A DNA stretch of 64,000 bases, from positions 8,625-72,624 of the forward strand of contig DTTX01000073.1 of NCBI GenBank assembly GCA_012964435.1. Reading direction: 5' to 3'. Origin of the DNA: Mesonia sp. GTDB lineage: Bacteria; Bacteroidota; Bacteroidia; Flavobacteriales; Flavobacteriaceae. This document shows positions 45,511 to 55,237 of the stretch, piece by piece; position 1 is the first letter of the stretch; each line of letters starts with the position of its first letter. The translations under genes and the position numbers were made by a program. The notes below the pieces were generated by a model. It worked only from the letters and a program-made list of their open reading frames with translations. It was not told the DNA's origin and made no database searches.

Positions 45511-47514
45511 ATGTCAGTTTTCGAATCAAAAATACCAGAAGGGCCACTTAAAGATAAGTGGACAAAACATAAAAATGATATTAACCTGGTTAACCCGGCC
45601 AACAAGCGTAATATAGATGTTATTGTGATCGGTACAGGTTTAGCCGGTGGTAGTGCCGCTGCAACTTTAGCAGAACTAGGCTACAATGTAAAAACTTTTT
45701 GTTACCAAGATTCTCCAAGACGTGCGCACTCGATTGCAGCACAAGGAGGGATTAACGCCTCTAAAAACTATCAAGGAGATGGTGACTCTGATTATAGATT
45801 ATTTTACGATACCGTAAAAGGTGGTGATTACCGTTCTCGTGAGGCTAACGTTTATCGTTTAGCTGAAGTTTCTGGTAATATTATCGACCAATGTGTGGCA
45901 CAAGGTGTTCCTTTTGCTCGTGAATACGGTGGACTTTTAGATAACCGTTCTTTTGGTGGAGTTCTTGTATCGAGAACTTTTTACGCAAAAGGGCAAACAG
46001 GACAGCAATTATTATTAGGCGCATATTCTGCGATGAACCGTCAAATTAACCGCGGAAAGATCCAATCTTTCAACCGTCACGAAATGATGGATTTGGTTTT
46101 AGTAGATGGTAAAGCTCGTGGAATTATCGCTAGAAATATGGTTACTGGAGAAATCGAAAGACACTCAGCACACGCTGTAGTTTTAGCTTCCGGTGGTTAT
46201 GGTAACGTATTTTTCTTATCGACCAATGCAATGGGAAGTAACGTAATGGCAGCTTGGAGAGCTCACCGTAGAGGAGCTTACTTTGCTAACCCTTGTTACA
46301 CGCAAATTCACCCAACTTGTATCCCGGTTTCAGGAGAACATCAGTCTAAATTAACATTGATGTCTGAGTCTCTTCGTAACGATGGTCGTATTTGGGTACC
46401 GAAGAAAAAAGAAGATGCGATCGCCATTAGAGAAGGTAAGAAAAAACCAACTGAACTTTCTGAAGAAGAAAGAGATTATTACTTAGAAAGAAGATATCCT
46501 GCTTTTGGTAACCTTGTACCTCGAGATGTAGCTTCTCGCGCAGCAAAAGAACGTTGCGATGCAGGTTTCGGAGTAAATAAAACAGGTGAAGCCGTATTTT
46601 TAGATTTTGCTAGCGCTATTAAGCGTTACGGAAAAGAAGCAGCGTTCTCTTCAGGAAACAAAAATGCTTCTGAAGCAGAGATCATTAAATTAGGAAAAGA
46701 AGTTGTTGAAGCTAAATATGGTAACCTTTTCCAGATGTATCAGAAAATCGTAGATCAAAATCCTTACGAAACTCCAATGATGATCTATCCTGCAGTACAC
46801 TATACAATGGGAGGTCTTTGGGTAGATTACAACCTACAAACTACCATCCCTGGATGTTATGCTGCCGGTGAAGCAAATTTCTCTGATCACGGAGCTAACA
46901 GACTTGGAGCTTCTGCATTAATGCAAGGTTTAGCCGATGGTTATTTTGTATTACCTTATACAATCGGAGATTATCTTTCTAAAGATATTAGAACCGGTAA
47001 AATACCAACAGATTCACCAGAGTTTGATGCCGCTGAAAAAGATGTAAAAGATAAAATCTCAAAATTAATGAATGCTTCAGGGAAGCACTCGGTAGATTAT
47101 TATCACAAGAAACTTGGTAAAATCATGTGGAACAAGTGTGGTATGGCTCGTAACGCTCAAGGTCTTCAAGAAGCTTTAGATGAAATTAAAGAACTTCGTG
47201 AAGATTTCTGGGCAAATGTAAAAGTACCAGGTGCCGCAGAAGGTAAAAATGCCGAATTAGAAAAAGCAGGTCGTGTAGCAGATTTCTTAGAATTAGGAGA
47301 GTTGTTTGCCAAAGATGCTTTACACAGAAATGAATCTTGTGGTGGTCACTTTAGAGAAGAATACCAAACCGAAGAAGGTGAAGCACTTAGAGATGATGAA
47401 AACTTTAAATATGTAGCAGCTTGGGAATACAAAGGAAACCCAAGAGACGCACAATTACACAAAGAAGAATTAGACTTCAAGAATATTGAATTGAAAACAA
47501 GAAGCTATAAATAG
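45511..47514 (+). CDS. sdhA: Succinate dehydrogenase flavoprotein subunit
   Basis: Oxidises succinate to fumarate. 667 aa. FAD-binding [17 protein letters not shown] near residues 42-58; the FAD-linking histidine context [14 protein letters not shown]; active-site blocks [24 protein letters not shown] and [20 protein letters not shown]. Length and order C-A-B fit the type-B (Wolinella/Bacillus-like) enzyme. A 75-base gap with a small inverted repeat separates it from sdhB. Confidence 0.97.
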   Translation: MSVFESKIPEGPLKDKWTKHKNDINLVNPANKRNIDVIVIGTGLAGGSAAATLAELGYNVKTFCYQDSPRRAHSIAAQGGINASKNYQGDGDSDYRLFYDTVKGGDYRSREANVYRLAEVSGNIIDQCVAQGVPFAREYGGLLDNRSFGGVLVSRTFYAKGQTGQQLLLGAYSAMNRQINRGKIQSFNRHEMMDLVLVDGKARGIIARNMVTGEIERHSAHAVVLASGGYGNVFFLSTNAMGSNVMAAWRAHRRGAYFANPCYTQIHPTCIPVSGEHQSKLTLMSESLRNDGRIWVPKKKEDAIAIREGKKKPTELSEEERDYYLERRYPAFGNLVPRDVASRAAKERCDAGFGVNKTGEAVFLDFASAIKRYGKEAAFSSGNKNASEAEIIKLGKEVVEAKYGNLFQMYQKIVDQNPYETPMMIYPAVHYTMGGLWVDYNLQTTIPGCYAAGEANFSDHGANRLGASALMQGLADGYFVLPYTIGDYLSKDIRTGKIPTDSPEFDAAEKDVKDKISKLMNASGKHSVDYYHKKLGKIMWNKCGMARNAQGLQEALDEIKELREDFWANVKVPGAAEGKNAELEKAGRVADFLELGELFAKDALHRNESCGGHFREEYQTEEGEALRDDENFKYVAAWEYKGNPRDAQLHKEELDFKNIELKTRSYK

Positions 47515-47518
47515 ATGC

Positions 47519-47575
47519 CGGTATTGAGCTATGAGGTGTTACAACTTAGCGACTCAGTACTCAATACTCAATACT
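47519..47575 (+). repeat. Inverted/direct repeat between sdhA and sdhB
   Basis: GTATTGAG (47521-47528) can pair with either of two overlapping CTCAATAC copies (47560-47567 and 47567-47574). Forms a weak hairpin with a long loop within the operon leader of sdhB. Confidence 0.5.
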
Positions 47576-47589
47576 AAAATCTAAAAGAT

Positions 47590-48336
47590 ATGAAACTTAC
47601 ACTTAAAATATGGCGCCAAGAAAACGCTAATGCTAAGGGAAAGATGGTAACCTATCCGATCGACGGAGTTGAAGGTGATATGTCTTTTCTTGAAATGTTA
47701 GACGTTTTAAATGAAGAATTGATCAACAAAGGAGAAGAGCCGGTAGAATTTGATCACGATTGTCGTGAAGGTATTTGCGGAGCTTGTTCTTTACAAATAA
47801 ACGGTGAACCTCACGGTCCCGATAAATTGGTAACTACTTGCCAATTACACATGCGTTCGTTTAAAGATGGAGATACCATTGTGATTGAACCATTTAGAGC
47901 TAAAGCTTTTCCGGTAGTAAAAGATTTAATTGTAGATCGAGGTGCTTTTGATCGTATTCAGCAAGCTGGTGGTTACGTTTCTGTAAACACTTCTGGTAAC
48001 ACGATCGATGCCAACAGTATTCCTGTGAACAAACACGACGCAGACGACTCATTTGCAGCAGCAACTTGTATTGGTTGTGGTGCTTGTGTGGCAGCTTGTA
48101 AAAACGCAAGTGCGATGTTATTTACTTCGGCTAAAGTTTCTCAATATGCTTTATTACCACAAGGTCAAGTTGAAGCTACCGAGCGTGTACAAAATATGGT
48201 TCGCCAAATGGACTTAGAAGGTTTTGGTAACTGTAGTAATACCGGAGCTTGCGAGATCGAATGTCCTAAAGGAATTTCTTTAGAGAATATTGCAAGAATG
48301 AACCGCGAATATATGAGCGCAACTTCAAAAGGATAA
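47590..48336 (+). CDS. sdhB: Succinate dehydrogenase iron-sulfur subunit
   Basis: 248 aa. The N-terminal ferredoxin domain binds [2Fe-2S] ([15 protein letters not shown], then the TTCQLHM cysteine). The C-terminal domain holds [15 protein letters not shown] and [18 protein letters not shown] for [4Fe-4S] and [3Fe-4S]. Passes electrons from SdhA to SdhC. Final gene of sdhCAB, before a long hairpin terminator. Confidence 0.97.
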   Translation: MKLTLKIWRQENANAKGKMVTYPIDGVEGDMSFLEMLDVLNEELINKGEEPVEFDHDCREGICGACSLQINGEPHGPDKLVTTCQLHMRSFKDGDTIVIEPFRAKAFPVVKDLIVDRGAFDRIQQAGGYVSVNTSGNTIDANSIPVNKHDADDSFAAATCIGCGACVAACKNASAMLFTSAKVSQYALLPQGQVEATERVQNMVRQMDLEGFGNCSNTGACEIECPKGISLENIARMNREYMSATSKG

Positions 48337-48354
48337 ATCATCTATCTTTATAAA

Positions 48355-48395
48355 TTAAAATCCCAAATTCACTTTGTTGAGTTTGGGATTTTTTA
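48355..48395 (+). terminator. Terminator of the sdhCAB operon
   Basis: 15-bp stem AAAATCCCAAATTCA / TGAGTTTGGGATTTT (one G-U pair; 48357-48371 with 48378-48392) followed by T-rich sequence. Confidence 0.85.
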
Positions 48396-48422
48396 TTTCT
48401 ATATTCGAGAAAATCATTGCTA

Positions 48423-49571
48423 ATGAATTTCTCTATCGAATCTAAACTCCCTAATTTGGGAACCACCATATTTACCAAAATGAGTAAATTGGCGCAAGAA
48501 TACAACGCCATTAATCTTTCACAAGGTTTTTCTGACTTCCCTCCTAACCAAAAATTATTAGAATTAGTAAAACAGAGTTTAGATGAAAATCACAATCAAT
48601 ACGCTCCGCTCGCGGGTTTAATTTCTCTTCGGAAAACACTAGCTGAAAAAATATTCAAAAGTTATGGCAGCCGTTATTCTGCAGAAGAAGAAATTACGAT
48701 CACTGCCGGAGCTACGCAAGCTATTTTTACGGCAATTTCTGCATTCATTAATAAAGATGATGAAGTAATTGTATTTAAACCGGCTTATGATTGTTACGAA
48801 CCGGCAATCGAATTATACGGCGGCAAACCGATTTTAATAGAAATGAAAGCGCCAACGTATAAAATCGATTGGCAAGAAGTTTCAGCAAAGATCACTTCAA
48901 AAACTAAAATGATCGTGATCAATACGCCGCACAATCCCAGCGGAACGGTATTAGCAAAAGAAGATTTGCTTCAGCTTCAACAATTGGTAGAGAACACCAA
49001 TATTTTAATTTTGAGTGATGAAGTTTACGAACATTTAATTTACGACGGCAAAGAACACCAAAGTGTAGCTAGATTTCCCAAATTGGCAGAACGTTCTTTG
49101 ATCACCTATTCTTTTGGAAAAACCTTTCACGTGACCGGCTGGAAAGTAGGATACTGTGTTGCTCCTGAAGAGTTAATGAAAGAGTTTCGAAAAGTACACC
49201 AATACAATGTGTTTTGCGTGAATCACCCTATGCAATGGGCATTGAATGAATATTTACAAAATCCCGAACACTACTTAGAACTTTCAGCATTTTACCAAGA
49301 GAAAAGAGATTATTTTATTCAGCAGATAAAAAATTCAAGATTAGAATTGTTACCGGCACAAGGCACGTATTTTCAGACAGCATCTTACAAAAACATCACT
49401 ACCGAAAAAGATACCGATTTTGCATTGCGATTAATTAAAGAAAAAGGTCTGGCGACGATCCCGGTTTCAGTATTCAATAAAGATCAAAAAGATGAATTGA
49501 TGTTGCGCTTTTGTTTTGCTAAAAAGAAAGAAACCCTAGCAAAAGCTGCAGTGATAATTAACAGTTTATAA
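48423..49571 (+). CDS. PLP-dependent aminotransferase (methionine/YbdL-like)
   Basis: 382 aa, fold type I class I/II aminotransferase. NLSQGFSDFPPN near the start is typical of the YbdL/kynurenine aminotransferase group; NTPHNPSGTV, LSDEVYEHLIYD and the PLP Lys in YSFGKTFHVTGWKVGY are the active-site blocks; C-terminal Arg in MLRFCFAKK binds the carboxylate. Likely uses methionine, glutamine or aromatic amino acids. ATG at 48423 preferred over a TTG two codons upstream. Monocistronic. Confidence 0.92.
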   Translation: MNFSIESKLPNLGTTIFTKMSKLAQEYNAINLSQGFSDFPPNQKLLELVKQSLDENHNQYAPLAGLISLRKTLAEKIFKSYGSRYSAEEEITITAGATQAIFTAISAFINKDDEVIVFKPAYDCYEPAIELYGGKPILIEMKAPTYKIDWQEVSAKITSKTKMIVINTPHNPSGTVLAKEDLLQLQQLVENTNILILSDEVYEHLIYDGKEHQSVARFPKLAERSLITYSFGKTFHVTGWKVGYCVAPEELMKEFRKVHQYNVFCVNHPMQWALNEYLQNPEHYLELSAFYQEKRDYFIQQIKNSRLELLPAQGTYFQTASYKNITTEKDTDFALRLIKEKGLATIPVSVFNKDQKDELMLRFCFAKKKETLAKAAVIINSL

Positions 49572-49602
49572 AAAAGCAAAGGCAAACCTAAGTTTGCCTT
49601 CT
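49572..49602. terminator. Hairpin between convergent genes
   Basis: Perfect stem AAGGCAAAC / GTTTGCCTT (49579-49587 with 49592-49600). The T-rich tail is on the minus-strand side (revcomp of AAAAAAGCAAA), so it mainly fits the minus-strand gene, but may also end the aminotransferase transcript. Confidence 0.6.
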
Positions 49603-49654
49603 GGAACAAAACAAAAAATGATTTTCACTACCCCTTTATGAAATCAACTTTGTT

Positions 49655-50110
49655 TTAATTAAGATGTATAATAAGTTCTATCGTTCTTCCTTTTGTGAAC
49701 GTAATTCTAACAGGATAAATCACATTTTCCCAATGACGTGAAATTTCTTCACCGTGATGTAAATCTAAAAGATCGTTGAGGGCAAATTTTTTTCGACTTA
49801 AATCATCTATACCATACAATTCATAAAGTTTATCGAAAATATTTTTTAACTCATACAAAACCGACTTCGAGTCTTTTCTCTTTAGTAAAACCCGCTTCTT
49901 GTTATTCTCGTTTAGTTTTTCAACTTCAACCTTATCGAATATAAGCATTGATGCTTTCGTTTGCCTGAACAATACGGTACTCACTTCTTGATCTGAATAT
50001 TGATTATCTAAAACTTTAACCGCTCTATCTATGTTTTCTGGCTGAATATTGAAAAGATCGAATATGGTTTTGTTAGGTATCATAAAAGTCGGAGTTAAGA
50101 TTGCCTTCAT
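49655..50110 (-). CDS. Hypothetical protein
   Basis: 151 aa from the ATG at 50110 (a longer reading from 50182 adds a 24-residue, unlikely N-terminus). No family recognised. The protein is soluble, Lys/Asp-rich, with IPNKTIFDLFNIQPENIDRA near the start and a beta-rich end (IYPVRITFTKGRTIELIIHL). Divergent from the unknown gene at 50292. Function unknown. Confidence 0.6.
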   Translation of the reverse strand: MKAILTPTFMIPNKTIFDLFNIQPENIDRAVKVLDNQYSDQEVSTVLFRQTKASMLIFDKVEVEKLNENNKKRVLLKRKDSKSVLYELKNIFDKLYELYGIDDLSRKKFALNDLLDLHHGEEISRHWENVIYPVRITFTKGRTIELIIHLN

Positions 50111-50291
50111 CAAAAAGTTTATTTTAATTTCTTTGTAAAGTAAAGCTGAATAAATCTTAAACAGGTAAGTAGAAATACCCAAATTGTGATTTGGGAAGAA
50201 ACTCTTAGTTTGGAAATTTTATAGTTGAATATTTGTTAAATCTGACTTAAAATTATTTAAATTTACTGTCAACTCAACCAATACTCAACTT

Positions 50292-50990
50292 ATGGAAGAT
50301 CTAAAAATAATTAGAGAAAATATCTCTAAATGGAATTCGATTAGAAATGAGAAAAATGCAATATCATATTTAACCTCCGGAAGTGGTTTTTTAATAACTG
50401 CTGAAGATTTTGAAAATTGGGATCTGCTTGCGCCTGAATTTATTAACTGCTATTTAGCGGTAAATGAAAATAATGACTTTAAAATTTATTTAGTCGATAA
50501 CCTAACAGACCAAGAACAGGATTACAAACTAAATGAAAATATCTTCGAAAAGAACTTTCAGGAATATTTTGACGAATCTTTTTTGAATCAAAAAGGAACT
50601 ATAAATTCTAATTTAACACCTACTGAAGCCGATAGCCGGATTGCAACTTGGGTTTTATGCGCCAATGCTTGGGTAAACCACAAACAAGCGTTAAGACAAG
50701 AAGAAGTTACTGCAGAATCCGGAGAAATGGTTCAGGTATTTACCCTGCCGTTTTCAGATCTTAGAGAACTTTTTTCAGATAAAAACTTAGAAAGTCTTAA
50801 AGCAACCTTCGCTTTAAAATTTGAAGAAACAGAAGCTCTGAGCGGTTATGAGATTGAAATTATTTTGGCTAAAACAGAGTTTCAAAGCAAATCACTTTCA
50901 GAAGTAAGCTTAGTAAAAGAAACCTTTGCAGATATGTCTAAAGGTTACCCGCCATCTAAAACTGCAATCAATCAATTTAATCTACTTTAA
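50292..50990 (+). CDS. Hypothetical protein upstream of a two-component set
   Basis: 232 aa, soluble, acidic. Segments IATWVLCANAWVNHKQALRQ and VFTLPFSDLRELFSDKNLES look like ordinary alpha/beta packing. No recognised domain, no signal peptide. It is followed after 12 bases by a 7TM protein and then by histidine kinase and response regulator, so cotranscription and a role in that signalling unit is plausible but unproven. Confidence 0.65.
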   Translation: MEDLKIIRENISKWNSIRNEKNAISYLTSGSGFLITAEDFENWDLLAPEFINCYLAVNENNDFKIYLVDNLTDQEQDYKLNENIFEKNFQEYFDESFLNQKGTINSNLTPTEADSRIATWVLCANAWVNHKQALRQEEVTAESGEMVQVFTLPFSDLRELFSDKNLESLKATFALKFEETEALSGYEIEIILAKTEFQSKSLSEVSLVKETFADMSKGYPPSKTAINQFNLL

Positions 50991-51002
50991 AGAGCTTAAA
51001 TT

Positions 51003-51632
51003 TTGAATATTATAGATCTTTATTGGCTAGTTTTTAATACCGTTCTCAATTCAACATTATTAATCGTTGGACTGTTATTTATTTATAAATATAAAAAACA
51101 CCCGATCGGGTACTATTTTACAGGACAGTTTTGTTTGCAAATCGCATCAATTATTTTTGAATATCTAGAACTACCCACAAACCTATATTTATTTTCTATT
51201 TCTTATTATTTCAATTACCTTTTTCTTAGCTTTTATTTTTTTAAGTACATTTTCAACATCAATAAAAAAGCATATTACGTCTTACTTATTTTGGGGTGCA
51301 TTCCCATGATCTTAAAACTTTTAGATTGGGATAATATTAAAGGCTTTGAGGCTTACGATTGGATTGTTTATGATGCATTCATATTAATTTTAACCTTTTT
51401 AGCGATATTCAAACTTATTCAAAAAACGCAATTTCAAAAAAATCATTTGTTTATTTGCTTCGGAATTTTAGCCTTCTTTGGTTTAGATTTTTCGGTCGCC
51501 TTTACGATGAATTATTTAGTGAACGGAACCTTTGAAATTGTTTCCTGGATTTGGATCGTAAGAGCATTGGTATTATATGGTTATTTTCTAACATTAAGTA
51601 TTTGCACATGGAAAATTCTGAAGAAAGCTTAA
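51003..51632 (+). CDS. Seven-helix membrane protein, possible sensor
   Basis: 209 aa with about seven hydrophobic helices and almost no soluble loops. The only usable start codon before the first helix is TTG at 51003; no in-frame ATG occurs before the middle of the protein, so TTG is taken as the start. Its 3' end overlaps the histidine kinase gene by 25 bases. As that kinase has no sensory domain of its own, this protein may be its sensing partner (inference). Family not recognised. Confidence 0.7.
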   Translation: MNIIDLYWLVFNTVLNSTLLIVGLLFIYKYKKHPIGYYFTGQFCLQIASIIFEYLELPTNLYLFSISYYFNYLFLSFYFFKYIFNINKKAYYVLLILGCIPMILKLLDWDNIKGFEAYDWIVYDAFILILTFLAIFKLIQKTQFQKNHLFICFGILAFFGLDFSVAFTMNYLVNGTFEIVSWIWIVRALVLYGYFLTLSICTWKILKKA

Positions 51633-52342
51633 TACCTATTCAATGGATCTTGGGCAACCTGGTTTTATTCTTAGCTTTGCTCACTTTTATAGGATTATTA
51701 GTGCGTAAATACATACAACGCATTAAAAAAGAATCTGAACTAAAACTAGAACACCAACAAGTTTTACTTGAAAATAGTATTGAAATACAGGAGCGCGAAC
51801 GAAACCGAATTGCATCAGAAATTCACGATAATCTTATTGCACAACTTTACCAAGTAAAGCTTTTAAATAACGAAAAAGAACTTAGCAGTTACATTACCAA
51901 CAGTATCCAGACTGCTAGAAATATATCGCACGAACTATCGCCGCCACTTATCGAAAATCACACTTTAGAAGAAGTATTTGAAGCTTTTCTTTTTCCGCTG
52001 CGAAAGCAATATGAAATTGAATTTTTACACACCAATCCTAACGGAATTGTATTCGACAATACAGTAAAACTTCATTTGTTCAGAATTTTTCAGGAAGTGA
52101 TCACTAATATTCAGAAACACGCAAAAACCGAAAAATTTAGCGTATCCTTAAAAATTAACCTAAATTATGTTTTGTTAGTTATTAAAGACTTTGGCGTAGG
52201 TTTTCAATCTAAAAATATCACCAAAGGCTTAGGCTCTAAGAATATTGAATTACGCGCCAAACAAATTCACGCTCACTATAAATTTAAAGAGAATAAACCT
52301 CACGGAAGTAAATTTTTATTAGCCTATGACTACTCCATCTAA
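51608..52342 (+). CDS. Histidine kinase, NarL/LytS-like (HisKA_3)
   Basis: About 244 aa. One TM helix (IQWILGNLVLFLALLTFIGLL), then a coiled linker, the HisKA_3 site ERNRIASEIHDNLIAQLY with His73, and an HATPase: N box FQEVITNIQKHAKT, G1 KDFGVGFQS and G2 TKGLGSKNIELRA. No periplasmic sensor domain. ATG at 51608 is preferred over TTG 51551. Overlaps the response regulator by 17 bases, so the pair is translationally coupled. Confidence 0.9.
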   Translation: MENSEESLIPIQWILGNLVLFLALLTFIGLLVRKYIQRIKKESELKLEHQQVLLENSIEIQERERNRIASEIHDNLIAQLYQVKLLNNEKELSSYITNSIQTARNISHELSPPLIENHTLEEVFEAFLFPLRKQYEIEFLHTNPNGIVFDNTVKLHLFRIFQEVITNIQKHAKTEKFSVSLKINLNYVLLVIKDFGVGFQSKNITKGLGSKNIELRAKQIHAHYKFKENKPHGSKFLLAYDYSI

Positions 52343-53003
52343 AACCACTTTAGCCATTTTAGAAGACGACAAACTTGTCGCCAATTTGCTACGAGATTTT
52401 TTAAATGCGCAAGACGAATTTCAAGTGAATTTTATCGGGTATTCGTTAGAAGAATTTATTCAGAAACTAAAAACAGAACCTATCCCCGAAATCATTTTAA
52501 TGGATCTAAAGCTGAAAGAAGGCTCGGGAGAAGAATTGCTTACGTATTGTAATGAAAACCAGATCGACACTAAGAAAATCATTATCTCATCTCATTACCA
52601 ACCCATCTATATTGGCTATATGTTTAAATTAGGTGCCAGTGCTTTTTTACCAAAAGAAATCGAAAAAGACGAATTGACCCCCATCATAAAAACCGTAGCA
52701 AAAACCGGGCATTATTTTAACGAAGAACAATTAGAAGTTTTACGAAGCCAAATGCAATCGGCTCCGCCAAAAGTTCCGTTAGGCAATGCTGAAGATCTAA
52801 CAAGTCGAGAAATTGATGTGCTCAAACTCTTATGCAATCAGCTTACCGCAAAAGAAATTGGTAAAAAACTCTTTTTAAGCAAAAAAACGGTTGAAACGCA
52901 TAAAAGTAATTTACTTCAAAAAACAGGCGCTAAAAACATTGCCGGCCTTATAATTTTTGCTGCAAAGAATAAGTTAATCGAAATCGACGATATTACGATT
53001 TAA
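52326..53003 (+). CDS. Response regulator, NarL/FixJ (LuxR) type
   Basis: 225 aa. Receiver domain: acidic pocket AILEDDKLV, phospho-acceptor Asp60 in LMDLKLKEGSG, and Lys in FLPKEIEKDE. C-terminal LuxR helix-turn-helix: LTSREIDVLKLLCNQLTAKE ... LFLSKKTVETHKSNLLQKTG. Cognate of the adjoining kinase. Target genes unknown. Its 3' end overlaps the convergent TDH gene by 11 bases. Confidence 0.95.
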   Translation: MTTPSKTTLAILEDDKLVANLLRDFLNAQDEFQVNFIGYSLEEFIQKLKTEPIPEIILMDLKLKEGSGEELLTYCNENQIDTKKIIISSHYQPIYIGYMFKLGASAFLPKEIEKDELTPIIKTVAKTGHYFNEEQLEVLRSQMQSAPPKVPLGNAEDLTSREIDVLKLLCNQLTAKEIGKKLFLSKKTVETHKSNLLQKTGAKNIAGLIIFAAKNKLIEIDDITI

Positions 53004-53943
53004 GTGACTTTAGCCCATTAAGCATCGCTTTGGTCATTTTCTCTAGATCATATTCGTGTTGCCAACCCCAATCTTTTTGAGCTTGTTCATCATTAATGCT
53101 CGAAGGCCAAGAGTCTGCAATGGGTTGTCTAAAATCTGGTTCGTAGTCAATTTTAAATGCAGGAATTTCTGCTTTAATACTTTCTGCAAGTTGCTTAGGT
53201 GTAAAACTAATTCCGCCTAAATTATAAGAAGATCTAATGCTTAAACTTTCTGCCGGAGCTTCCATTAACGAAATGGTTGCCCGAATAGCATCGTCCATAA
53301 ACATCATCGGCAAAGCGGTTTCTTCACTTAAAAATGAAGTATAGGCTTGTTTTGCTAAAGCTTCATGAAAAATTTCAACTGCATAATCGGTGGTTCCGCC
53401 GCCGGGTTGTGTTTTGTAACTTATTAAACCGGGATAGCGAATACTTCTTACATCTACACCGTACTTATTATGGTAGTATTCACACCAACGCTCGCCGGTT
53501 TGTTTACTTATTCCGTAAACCGTGGTTGGCTCCATCACGGTGGTTTGTGGTGTATCGTTTTTTGGAGTTGAAGGTCCAAAAACCGCAATACTTGATGGCC
53601 AAAATACTTTATCGATTTTCTTGTCTTTAGCTAAATTAAGTACATTAAATAGAGAATCCATATTCAAATTCCAGCCGCGCATCGGGAATTTTTCTGCTGT
53701 TGCGCTTAACATTGCTGCCATTAAATAAACTTCTTCAACTTCATAATGCATCACAATATCTTCGATGGCTTTATAATTGGTGGCATCTAACTTTTCAAAA
53801 GGACCCGATTGCATTAAATCGTCATTACCTTCACGTATATCGCTGGCAATTACATTGTTTTCGCCATGCTTTTCACGTAAAGCCAAAGTAAGTTCTGTTC
53901 CTATTTGTCCGCAAGCACCAATGATAAGTATTTTCGTTGCCAT
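52993..53943 (-). CDS. SDR-type L-threonine 3-dehydrogenase
   Basis: 316 aa. Rossmann GACGQIG at the start, catalytic Y-x3-K (TVYGISKQTGE) and Ser in WPSSIAVFGPSTP. The overall pattern (MLSATAEKFPMRGWNLNMDS, IRYPGLISYKTQPGGGTTDY) is that of the short-chain, NAD-dependent threonine dehydrogenases known from Flavobacterium, which convert L-threonine to 2-amino-3-ketobutyrate. No kbl gene is adjacent. Monocistronic, no -7 box found. Confidence 0.9.
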   Translation of the reverse strand: MATKILIIGACGQIGTELTLALREKHGENNVIASDIREGNDDLMQSGPFEKLDATNYKAIEDIVMHYEVEEVYLMAAMLSATAEKFPMRGWNLNMDSLFNVLNLAKDKKIDKVFWPSSIAVFGPSTPKNDTPQTTVMEPTTVYGISKQTGERWCEYYHNKYGVDVRSIRYPGLISYKTQPGGGTTDYAVEIFHEALAKQAYTSFLSEETALPMMFMDDAIRATISLMEAPAESLSIRSSYNLGGISFTPKQLAESIKAEIPAFKIDYEPDFRQPIADSWPSSINDEQAQKDWGWQHEYDLEKMTKAMLNGLKSLKS

Positions 53944-54077
53944 GAATTTGATGATTTTTTAATTTAAAGCCTATTTACAGCAAAACTTTTGTCAAAAGAA
54001 CAATTTTTGAGGCTTATTACAAAATCTTTTTCAGCAGGAAGAGAATTTAAATTTTCTTATCTTTCGCAGTATTTTTA

Positions 54078-54680
54078 ATGATGATGAAACAAAACAGAAT
54101 TAACCTTATCGCTACTTTTCTACTCGGAGTTTTTCTTATTTCCTGCGGAAATAGCGAAGAGCAATCAAATAGCGAATCAGATACATTTCAAGAGAAAAAT
54201 GCAAAAACTTTTTCTCAAAAAGTAGATCTATCAAAAGTAAGAGAAGTAAAACTACTTCGTGAAGCTAACGACGCAAGCGTGAACTGGATGGCATTTACTA
54301 CTGCTAGAAATGAAATTAATCGAATGCCCGATTTTACCTTACAAGAAGTGGTAAACAATAGCAATAACATCTTTAGATCGATACAGGAATTACAAGATTC
54401 TATTCCTACAGATTTTCAAGAAGTGCCAATACAAGCACGATTAAATGTGCTTTTAACCAAAGCTTATTTATTAGAAGGAGAAGCAAACAAGCAACCTCCT
54501 TCTGCTAAAAATATAGATTCGTTAAGCGCTGAACTTTATAAAGAATTTGGGAATCTTAAAATTCAACTGAACGAGGTATTCTTAAAATCGGTAGAAGATT
54601 TTGAGTTTGAACTTGATGAACGTATTCGAAAACAAGACAGTTTAGCACAACTTAAAAAAGATTCGTTACCCAACAACTAA
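54078..54680 (+). CDS. Lipoprotein of unknown function
   Basis: 200 aa. Lipobox FLISC then Gly-Asn-Ser-Glu-Glu. The mature part is largely helical and charged (VDLSKVREVKLLREANDASV; ILDELDERIRKQ-like ends), with no recognised domain. Followed after 9 bases by a SnoaL-like gene, so probably cotranscribed. Start ATG at 54078, with two more Met directly after it. Confidence 0.75.
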   Translation: MMMKQNRINLIATFLLGVFLISCGNSEEQSNSESDTFQEKNAKTFSQKVDLSKVREVKLLREANDASVNWMAFTTARNEINRMPDFTLQEVVNNSNNIFRSIQELQDSIPTDFQEVPIQARLNVLLTKAYLLEGEANKQPPSAKNIDSLSAELYKEFGNLKIQLNEVFLKSVEDFEFELDERIRKQDSLAQLKKDSLPNN

Positions 54681-54689
54681 CAAAAAGCC

Positions 54690-55172
54690 ATGAAGAAAAC
54701 AGTTTACCTAATTTTATTTCTATCGTTTGGCCTTTGGGCTCAACAAGAAAAAAAACAAGTCAATATCTTATTAGAAAGCTGGCATCAAGCTGCTGCCGAG
54801 GCAAATTTTGAAAATTACTTTAACCTAATGACGAAAGATGCTGTTTTTATTGGCACCGACGCTTCAGAAAATTGGCAATTAGAAGATTTCAAAAGTTTTT
54901 CTAAACCTTATTTTGATAAAGATAAGGCTTGGACGTTTCATCCTTTAGAGAGAAACATATATTTCAGTAAGAATAAAAAAACAGCTTGGTTTGATGAACT
55001 TTTAGAAACCGACTTAGGTATTTGCAGAGGATCTGGGGTTTTAACGCTAACTAAAGAAGGATGGAAAATTCAACACTACGTTCTTTCGATCGCTATCCCG
55101 AATGAGAATGTAAGTAAGATCAAACAACTTAACGATCCTCACGATTCAGCCTTATTAGAAATATTAAAATAA
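54690..55172 (+). CDS. Secreted SnoaL/NTF2-like protein
   Basis: 160 aa, signal peptide MKKTVYLILFLSFGLWAQ. The mature part is one NTF2-like cone: LLESWHQAAAEANFENYFNL, DAVFIGTDASENWQLEDFKS, GICRGSGVLTLTKEGWKIQH. Families of this fold bind small molecules or act as isomerases or regulators; no catalytic assignment is possible. The last tract IAIPNENVSKIKQL is typical of these SnoaL_3 proteins. Cotranscribed with the upstream lipoprotein gene. Confidence 0.85.
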   Translation: MKKTVYLILFLSFGLWAQQEKKQVNILLESWHQAAAEANFENYFNLMTKDAVFIGTDASENWQLEDFKSFSKPYFDKDKAWTFHPLERNIYFSKNKKTAWFDELLETDLGICRGSGVLTLTKEGWKIQHYVLSIAIPNENVSKIKQLNDPHDSALLEILK

Positions 55173-55237
55173 TTGCCTTAACTTGTAACAATTAACGATT
55201 TAATCTAACCTATTACACAACTTTTAATAATTAAAAA

